64,000 bases of DNA, from the NCBI GenBank assembly GCA_947685225.1, contig CANTUV010000024.1:25252001-25316000 (forward strand), written 5' to 3'. The notes below the pieces were generated by a model that made no database searches, was not told where the DNA came from, and worked only from the letters and a program-made list of their open reading frames with translations. Source of the DNA: Garcia nutans. Lineage: Eukaryota; Streptophyta; Magnoliopsida; Malpighiales; Euphorbiaceae. Of the stretch, positions 56,209 through 64,000 are shown piece by piece; position 1 is the first letter of the stretch, and every line of letters starts with the position of its first letter. The translations under genes were made by a program, and so were the position numbers.

Positions 56209-57275
56209 AGTGTTTGCAGATTTACGAAGAAATTTAGAAATTTTGGACAAAATGTTAGAGTTTAGATGATCAAGAAAATAGTTCGGGGAAAAATAATTTA
56301 GGGTTTTAAAGTTTTTTGAAACAGAAAAAACAAGTTTTGATTTTTAAAGTTTTGGAAATAGAAGAACAGTTTTAGGGTTTTTGAAGTTTTTGGAAGCAGA
56401 AGAGAAACTTAGGGTTTTTAAAGTTTTAGAAATAGAAAGATGATTTAGGGTTACTGGATGAATGGACAATTTGATCTGTAAAATAAACTACTATGTTTAA
56501 TAATTTAGGTTACTGACTCAATATCAAAACAAATGATTATGCTTAAATAATTCATGAATATAAACGTAAGAATATAATAAAATCAAAGATTTTTAATGAA
56601 ACCTCCGTTCGTTGGTTCCGCCAAAAATTGATTTCTGGATGAACAATAACAAAGGCAATGTTGCTGCCTTTGATGGGTTGATGATTGCTTCTTGTTGCTA
56701 ATGTCTCTTGCTCCTAGGGTCTTCTGTCTCTTTTTTCCTCCCCAAGTGAGAAGTCCAAAGTTTTGTCCCTTCAGTAAAACCAATTTTTTCGATCCCCTAA
56801 TTCTGTGTTTTAATGTGGTATTTATAGGAAAAATCATAAACCTACTTCTAATTGTCTAAGGAAATTAAAACCAAATAGGAAAAGAAACTAAAACCAAATA
56901 GAATTTGGTTTTGGAAAAAACCGCGCTGGAAAATTACTCCGGCGAAAAAACTACTACTGGCTGGAATTGCAAGGGCTGAAAAAATTACGGCCGAAAATTG
57001 GGCGGCTAGCAAATTCGCCCGCAGGAAATTCCTGCGGCGATTTGGCCCAGTCGATTCATTTTCGGCGACGAAATTTTTAGTCGCCGATTTTTTCGTCGTT
57101 AATTTTTATTTATTTATTTATATTTTTTATTAACTTTACTTTTTTATTTTTATTAGAAATTATAAATAAATACTAAATACTAAAATAGATATTATTTAAT
57201 TAAAATACCACAAAAATTATTTTGGACTACATAAAAAATATCGAACCAGACTGGGTCAAAAATTAAGGGTCTAGA
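56209..57275 (-). repeat. Tat LTR fragment (copy J)
   Basis: Ends GGGTCTAGA at 57275 next to a polypurine tract; contains CGTTGGTTCCGCCAAAA and a GCCCGCAGGAAATTCCTGCGG palindrome (57018-57038). Left part lost to the gag fragment junction. Confidence 0.7.
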
Positions 57276-57722
57276 GTTTGCCCCTTGCTTAAGCGATCTG
57301 AGACTATGGCAAAAGAGTGTGAAAATCAATAAAACTTAATTTTTTTGAGATGGTTTAGGTTTTGGGTTTTGGACCCGGTTCTAGTTCTGGACTCAGAAAA
57401 GACTTGGGTTTTAGACCTAGGATGGTTTGGGTTCTGGACTCGGTTCGAGTTCTGAACTCAAAAGATACTTGGGTTCTGGACCCGGGATGGTTTGAGTTCT
57501 GGACTGGGTTCGAGTTTTGGACTCAAAAAAGACTTGGGTTCTGGACCTGGTTAGAGTTTTGGACTAAAAAAAGACTTGGGTTCTGGATCCAGTTCGAATT
57601 CTGGACTAAAAAAAGACTTGGGTTTTAGACCCGGGATGGTTTGGGTTCTGGACCTGGTTTGAGTTCTAGACTCGAAAAAGACTTGGGTTCTAGACCCGGG
57701 ATTATTTAGGCTTTGGACCCGG
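57276..57722 (-). repeat. Polypurine tract and micro-hairpin 3' UTR, cut by LTR K
   Basis: TTTGCCCCTTGC, then from ~57362 repeated GGGTTCTGGACCC and GAGTTCTGGACTC micro-palindromes with AAAAAAGACTT linkers, ending at GGACCCGG where LTR K starts. The open frame 57362-57628 (repeated FWT-like residues) is a by-product of the repeat. Confidence 0.75.
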
Positions 57723-59959
57723 TGTGAGCGAGGATTTTTGCCCCCACTTCCAGTGAAATAGTTCTTGCTACTTCTACACTATTTAGGCTCGGAGCCTTAG
57801 AGAACACGGGCCTAAGCCATGAGAAAATGGAGTTGCCACCCTGACGGGCAGGGAAAAAGAAAGGGGTGGATGACTCGATTCGTAAGGAATCCCCAACCCC
57901 CTAATAAGTTCAGCAAGTTGGGTACGTGTGGGGAAGGTAAGAAATGGCCCAACACCCTACAATGCCCGGTTCATTAGAACCGGCCTCCTGTACAGGTCTT
58001 GATATTATAAAATTATTAAATATAACAATATTATCCATATTACATGCAACAATTAAAATAGAGCATCATTATATTAAGATCAAAGCAATGTCCAAACAAA
58101 GCAAATAAATGGACACCCATTCGAGGATGGTAACATGTCCTTGCATCATTCATGTCTAAACTAAATAGGACACCCACCAAAAGGTGGAAACATGTTCTTT
58201 ACAATGGTCCAAAATATAAAAGCAATTTAAATTACATAGAAATTAATTAATGAGGTACCCACAAAATGGAAACATACCTCTTGCAATATTTGGAAATCAA
58301 AATAAATCAATAAAAGTAAATAACCATTCATAATAAATATATCAATCATCAAAGATATAAAACATCAATCAAAATATATAAAAGCATTCATCCAATTTAA
58401 ATGAAACAGTAAATATATTAACTTTAGGGGTTCATGCATCAATTAGTGGATCTAGGGTTTTATGTTCAATAACTAGGGTTTTGCATACACTAGTTTAATT
58501 TGTGGAGAAATATTTTTAAAGTAATAACATAGCTATTGGATGTTAAAAAGGTTTTTGGTTTTGGATGTTTTTATGAAGATAATGTTACTGTGATTTTAAA
58601 AAATAGGTTTAGTTAAGGTTTTAAGCAAACATCATTGAATTAGGGGTTTGGAACCTTAAGACATTAGGGTTTTTAATTTTAAAATATTAGGTTTTAGGTT
58701 CACTTGATTATGGTTTTAGGTGTGGATGAACTTGTCATAAAGTTTTGATGTTTTAAGAATTAGGGTTTAGGAAAGCTAGGGTTTACTGGATTAAGGTTTT
58801 GAGAAAATTAGGATTTTTAGTATTTTGGAAAACATATTTGTTATTAGTATTTAAGATAATAGTTTAGAGTTTTATAGAAACAATTATGATTAAAGCTTCT
58901 AGAAACTGCAAAGAAGATTAGGGTTTGGAGATTTAAGAAGACATTTGGAAATTTTGGACAAAAACTTATAGTTTAGATGATTAAGAAAATAGTTTAGGGA
59001 AAAACAATTTAGGGTTTTAAAGTTTTGGAAACAGGAGAAAAACAACTTAGGGTTTTTGAAGTTTTGAAAATAGAAGAACAATTTTGCGGTTTTTGAAGTT
59101 TTGGAAATAGAAGGATGATTTAGAGTTTTTGAAGTTTTGATCAAAGGCATAGGCTACTGGATGAATGGATGATTTAATCTATAAAACATATTACTAAGTT
59201 TAATAATTTAGATTTTTGACTCAATATCAAAACAAATGATAGAATTATTTAAAAGAAAATATGAGAATAATATTGTAAATATAATCAAATCAAAGACTTG
59301 TAATCAAACCTCTATTCGTTTGTTCCACCAAAAACTGATTTCTGGATGAACAATGACAAAGGCAGTGTTACTGCCTTTGATGGGTTGATGATTGCTTCTT
59401 GTTGCTAATGTCTCTTGCTCCTAGGGTTTTCTGTCTCTTTTTCCTCCCCAAGTCAGAAGTCCAAAGTTTCATCCCCCAGTAAAATAATTTTTTTCGATCC
59501 CATCCAAAGTCCCCTAATTCTGTGTTTTAATGTGGTATTTATAGGAAAAATAAAAAATCTACTATTAATTGTTTAAGGAAAATAAAATCAATTAGGAAAA
59601 GAAACCAAAACCAAATAGAATTTGATTTCGGAAAAAACTGGGTTGGAAAATTGCGCTGGCAAAAAAATTGTTGCGGGCTAGAATTGCAATAGCTACAACC
59701 GTTGCTGCAGGCGGGTGCCAGGCCAATTCTCCTTTGGCCACCATAATTTTTTGTTGCCGATTTTTTCGTCATCAATTTTTATTTATTTATTTATTTTTAT
59801 TTATTTATTTTTAAATTTACTCATATTACCATTTTTATTTTTATTAAAAATTATAAATAATAAATACTAAAATAAATATTATTTAATTAAAATACCACAA
59901 AAATGATTTTGGACTATAAAAATATCGGACTAGACTGGGTCAAAAATTAAGGGTCTACA
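57723..59959 (-). repeat. Tat 3' LTR (copy K)
   Basis: 2237 bp, TGTGAGCGAGG...GGTCTACA, immediately followed by TTTGCCCCCTGCTT (polypurine tract, reverse complement). U3 palindromes are weaker here than in A or F. Confidence 0.85.
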
Positions 59960-60560
59960 ATTTGCCCCCTGCTTAAACGATCTGAGACTACAGCAAAAGA
60001 GAGTGAAAAGTAATAAGACTTAATTTTTCTGAGATGGTTTAGGTTTTGGGTTCTGGACCCGGTTCGAGTTTTGGACTCAAAAAAGACTTGGGTTCTGGAC
60101 TCGGTTTGATTTTTGGACTCGGAAAGGACTTGGTTCTGGACCCGGGATAGTTTGGGTTCTGGACCTGAGCTAAGTTCTGGACTTAAGAGTAATTAGGGTT
60201 CTAGACCCGAGCTAAGCTCTGGACTTGAGAGTAATTAGGGTTCTAGACCTGAGCTAAGTTCTGGACTTAAGAGAGATTTTAGGTTCTGGACCTAAGCTAA
60301 GTTCTGGACTTAAGGGTAGTTTGGGTTCTGGACACAATCTAAGTTTCAGACTTGAGAGTAATTAGGGTTCTGGACCCGAGCTAAGTTCTGGACTTAAGAA
60401 AGATGTTAGGTTCTGAACCTAAGCTAAGTTCTGGACTTAAGGGTAATTTAGGTTCTAGACCCGAGCTATGTTTTGGACTTAAGAGTAATTAGGGTTCTAG
60501 ACCCGAGCTAAATTATGGACTTAAGAAGAAATTTAGGTTCTGGACCTAAGCTAAGAGAGA
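59960..60560 (-). repeat. Polypurine tract and micro-hairpin 3' UTR of element K
   Basis: From ~60045: GGGTTCTGGACCC, AGGTTCTGGACCT, TAAGTTCTGGACTTA and GGGTTCTAGACCC micro-palindromes; the TAAGT/ACTTA stem is common here and absent from element 1. 60561-60778 holds AT-rich sequence with nothing recognised. Confidence 0.75.
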
Positions 60561-60779
60561 TTTAATTGTCTATAAAAAATAATTGTAGTCAGTATTTTAC
60601 TAAAGGAATTTGCAAAAAATTTAGCTAATTTTTACCATAAACATATTTTCTTGCCCCCTACGTGTAAAAATATTTTAAAAGTGCAAAAGTATTTATATAC
60701 ACGCAAGTATTTGAATGATTGAATTGAACAATTGAGTGTCCTATTTATTTACTGTGTAGTCACTGTTTATGCACTTTTC

Positions 60780-60904
60780 ACTACTATTCATTTACTATTT
60801 GTAAATAGTAACTTACTATTTATCAATAGTAAAATTACTTTTTTTTTCATGAGAATACTGTTTTTTTATTTTTGTCTTTTTCCTTTGCCATTTCTCTATA
60901 TAAA
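60780..60904 (+). promoter_or_regulatory. Promoter of PMD copy 2: palindromes and TATA box
   Basis: TACTATTCATTTACTATTTG, then AAATAGTAACTTACTATT and AATAGTA palindromes (60780-60835), a T-rich stretch, and TATATAAA at 60897-60904, 105 nt before the ATG. Same layout as upstream of PMD copy 1. Confidence 0.55.
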
Positions 60905-61008
60905 CGCAGCATATTTCTTCATTTTATTCACAACAGATTTCTTCATTTCATTCATTCATAGCTATACATCTTTTATTTTAGAGAGTTTAGCATAGATTTT
61001 TGGAAAAA

Positions 61009-63476
61009 ATGCATGCTTCAAGGTCAGGAACTCGATCTAATACTGAGTTATTGGAATTTATTCGGCAGCATGAAGATGGAAATATAAGTCTACTAGCCGG
61101 GATGCCGCTTCATCACAGTTCAAATCAAAAGAGCAAGGTAATTATTTATTTTAACAGCAGATTATTTTTTTATTTTTTCCTTTTTTCCTTTTTTTATTTT
61201 TTTTATGTTTTATAAATTCATTTTCCTTTTCTGTTTCTTTTTCCTTTTCTTTTTATATATTCTTGTTTTCTTTTTCTTTATATATTTTTGTTTTCTTTTT
61301 CTTTTTTTATTTTTGTTTTCTTTTTCTTTAAAGATTTAGGAAAAATAAATTAATTAGATGAATATATTTAAGAATTTAAGTAAATAGATAGACTAAAAAT
61401 AGAATATAAATAAATTTAGCCTAAAATTCGGTGGTATTAATGTAATGATATACTTACCTCGTATTAACTTACTTGGCTCTGTGTTAGCGTGATCGTTGCG
61501 TTTTCTAGGGTGGAGGGTGTGTCTACAAAGCCCAACAATGGTATGATGTAGCACCTTCTCGGGTAAGGCTGATTATCCGAGATTGCAGTTTTAAAAGCTT
61601 CATCTTACAATTACCATCCGAGGAGTAACTGATAGAGAGGAGTGTGGTTCAAGCATTGTCAGAACGGTGCATGGAAACGACCCATACTTTTCACCTACCT
61701 ATAGGAGAAATGACCATTAGCCCGGTCGATTGTACAGCCATAACTGGTATCCGATACTATAGCCTTCCGGTCCCTCTTACCAATGATATTCTGACATTCG
61801 AAGAAATCCAACAATTAATTGGTATGGAACCATCATTTAAAGGGCCTTTTAAAGATAAAAATTAAGTCAATTCGGAGTTATTGGATGAACTACGAAGGAC
61901 GGGTTCACAGAGATACAACTAAATAATATGCTCGAGGATTTTTGTTCTATTTGCTCAGGTTGACCATTTTAGGCAACACCGAATCCACCATCCATTTGTC
62001 GGTATTGAGGGCTCTTACCGATATGAGAATGGTACCGCTTTACGGCTGGGGTGAAGCTGGTCTTGCCTGTCTTTACCATGGACTTGACAAAATTTGCAGA
62101 AATAAGAAGTCTTTTGTTGGCTTTATGGCGGTTGTAGAGGTACTCTTCTTCCACCAATGTCAATTCATGAATTTGATTTTTATTATTATTGCAGGCATGG
62201 GCATATGAGCACAATCTTGTGAGGGTGCCTGGTATTTTCCAAGAGAGAGTCAGGTATTTGAGATTAAACTTTTAGTTGCCAGATCGTGTAGAAGTTCCCG
62301 GCTCTCACCATGTGCATACCCAACACTTTTGTCTTGAGCTGCTTAACTTGGGACCAAGTAAAATAGCATTAGTATACTTTAAAATTTATATAAAATTACA
62401 CTTACCTTATGTCATTTTGTAGTTCAATTTGGCCTGGTGGAACACAAAAGAGCGGACGAACTGGACTTCCTCCATGAATGCCGCACTGCCTTTTCAACAT
62501 ACGTGCCGAGTCATTGCTGGCCCTATGTCTAGTGGCTAGTTTCTTAGAGAGAGAGTATATGAATGGTTTCTTGGTCCCGAGCAGCGGAGGATCCCAATGT
62601 GTTGCCCAAAATATACTTTAAATATCACATTAATGCTGACGAATGCATGGTGATTGGCTCGGCACGTTTATGATGTTAAAACATTTCTCTATCCACCGGG
62701 TGCATCTTATACCCAGATTATTCGAATAGGGCTCTTGAACTTTGATGTATCCCCTTTTGGTGTATGGGAGATTCCCGAGAAAATGAGGATAGAGATGAAG
62801 AGGAATATCATGGAGAGGGAGGAGAGTTTGTCTCACATCTCTGGGCTAGCACTTCTCAGGTAAACGTTTACCCTTTTTCCATTGCAATCACTTCTTTCTT
62901 ATTTTGACTTTTTTAATGATTATTGCAGGCTACTGGCTCTTTGAAGTCTTGAGGCTAGACCTTCTTTTACCGCTCCTCCATTTGTTCAATCTAATCAACC
63001 GGAGATGCCATCTCATCCACAGGGCATTGATATGAATTACTTGTTAGGTTTTCTGGTTGAGCACCGAAATTCATGCTATATGTATGCATGATTATGTATG
63101 CTCTTACTCTTTTCCTTTATGGCTCACAGTGGATGCTTGAAGAACAAAATAGGAAACTTCAAGAAGAGTTGGCTACTAGTCATCAATAGGTTTCCCATTT
63201 TGAAAGTTGTATCATTAGTCAGAGTAAGATTTTTGAGACTTCCGGTTTCAGGGGATGAGAGATCCTGGTGCTTCTTCATCTAGAGGGCCCCAAGCTGATG
63301 ACCATTAGATCCTTTTGTCTGCTTTGGATGAGGACCGTTACAGATCTGAATTCCAAGGTAATAGAGATTATGGTGCTCCTACTTCGGGCGGACTCGGGAC
63401 AGGTGATATGCCTCCTCCTCCAACAGGCGATGATTTTTTCAAAGCTTTATTTGATAATCTACCACCTCCTTCTTAG
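61009..63476 (+). pseudogene. PMD gene copy 2, six exons, decayed
   Basis: Exons modelled by comparison with copy 1: 61009-61137, 61498-62139, 62195-62357, 62423-62859, 62939-63043, 63130-63476. Exon 1 encodes MHASRSGTRSNTELLEFIRQ; exon 2 has the PMD signature TTHTFHLPIGEMTISPVD; exon 4 YEWFLGPEQRR; exon 6 the coiled coil MLEEQNRKLQEEL and tail PPPS before TAG 63474-63476. Breaks: stops in exon 2 (about 61516, 61626, 61924), exon 3 and exon 4 (Trp codons near 62536 and 62647); one-base insertions near 61855 and in exon 3; the exon 5 donor is lost (TTGTTAGG for CTGGTACG). It is in the antisense strand of its host element. Confidence 0.85.
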
Positions 63477-63589
63477 TGATGTATGAGTATTGTATCAATT
63501 GAGGAGATATTGTATAATAATGATAAAAATAATAGTGATGATATTTTTATTTTTACTGCAACTCTTTTTTATCTAGCCTTCATATCTTC

Positions 63590-64000
63590 TCCTTGCCCCC
63601 TGCGTGGCGAAATATTTACATGTGAGTTTAAAAATGTTTGGTATATAAACTCAAAAAATTAAAAAGGAGAAACTTTGCCCCCTGTGTAGGTTCAAACCAA
63701 AGATATTTTCCATGCAAGCTTTGATTGATGTTTTTGTTGTTTAGTTCTTAGCACAAACACGCATTTCTTCTCTTTGCAAAATTACTGGAGCTTTCTTAAG
63801 CAATGGGCTTTCCATGCCCCCCTGATTTTATATCTTATTTTGATTCTTTACTTTACAGAGTGTTTGCTATTCACATTGACAAAGAATAGACAATACAGGA
63901 CAAGAAAGTATGATGTGATATGCTCATGTATGCATGATATGCATGAATAATACTTACAATGGTTCCATTGACTCACAGACCGAGATGATCAACTGAAGTA
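63590..64000 (-). repeat. Shared Tat internal block, also at 50430-50860
   Basis: Non-coding block with TTTGCCCCCTG (63675), GGAGCTTTC and ATGCATGATATGCATGAATAAT. It holds two PPT-like strings in reverse complement (about 63594 and 63675), matching the sequence that follows the 3' UTR directly in the PMD-less element. Continues past the window end. Confidence 0.65.

Larger units (their letters stand above)
57723..64000 (-). mobile_element. Tat element with second PMD gene, pol outside the window
   Basis: Mirror image of element 1: LTR K (57723-59959), polypurine tract, micro-hairpin 3' UTR (to ~60560), PMD gene on the opposite strand (61009-63476), and shared block 63590-64000. The rest, presumably pol and gag, lies right of the window. 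Confidence 0.75.

Noticed and set aside
57362..57628. ORF with repeated FWT/KRLGF residues, and similar ORFs at 49031-49811 and 49896-50117
   Set aside because: Direct translation of micro-hairpin tandem repeats; open only because unit lengths suit the frame.

Overview
This 64 kb window looks like repeat-packed, probably pericentromeric or otherwise heterochromatic DNA of a flowering plant, most likely a eudicot. I found no ordinary single-copy host gene, tRNA, rRNA, organellar insert or bacterial feature. Almost every base belongs to Ty3/gypsy LTR retrotransposons of three lineages: Tat (tethered RNase H plus a second archaeal-type RNase H), Athila (integrase followed by a sense-strand ATHILA ORF1/env-like ORF), and a chromodomain-bearing Tekay/Del-like chromovirus. 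The species cannot be named from the sequence.

Layout. 1-1110 is a chromovirus LTR (-). 1117-13647 is a long, 5'-truncated Tat element (+): decayed gag-pol, then two antisense, intron-containing genes (a DUF7745-like gene and a plant mobile domain, PMD, gene), a hairpin-rich 3' UTR, a polypurine tract and a 2.2 kb 3' LTR. It appears inserted into a second Tat derivative (-) that has gag but no pol (13648-14794). 14795-27757 is a tandem array of Tat LTRs separated by ~720 bp copies of the element's 5' leader with its primer-binding site. 27758-30270 is a broken chromovirus pol (-), followed by a chromovirus LTR (+) ending at 31593. 31594-37585 is an Athila element with intact partial integrase and intact ORF1. 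37600-39330 is a Tat LTR piece. 39331-45608 is a second, decayed Athila of a different subfamily. 45609-54242 holds Tat LTRs, hairpin-rich 3' UTRs and a gag-only Tat derivative (-). 54243-54874 is a chromovirus 3' end. 54875-57722 is a patchwork of Tat fragments. 57723-64000 is another Tat element (-) carrying a second, decayed PMD gene; its pol would lie beyond the window.

How the parts work together. The Tat elements have a conserved plan: sense gag-pol supplies replication, while an antisense cassette with its own TATA box sits between pol and the 3' LTR. Because the cassette is antisense to the genomic RNA, its introns survive transposition.

The most unusual signal is structural. Several families of short inverted repeats keep their pairing while the paired bases change: GNRA-type hairpins just after Tat pol, tandem micro-hairpins in every Tat 3' UTR, and ACACGGCC/GGCCGTGT or ACACGCCC/GGGCGTGT palindromes in the two Athila families. 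Palindrome clusters lie just upstream of TATA boxes or leader-like starts in the Athila LTRs, the Athila ORF1 leaders and the Tat PMD genes, and a palindrome group lies in the Tat LTR U3. I consider these, together with the reconstructable LTR-leader array, the best candidates for something not previously described. All pairing calls were made by eye; no folding or database search was run.
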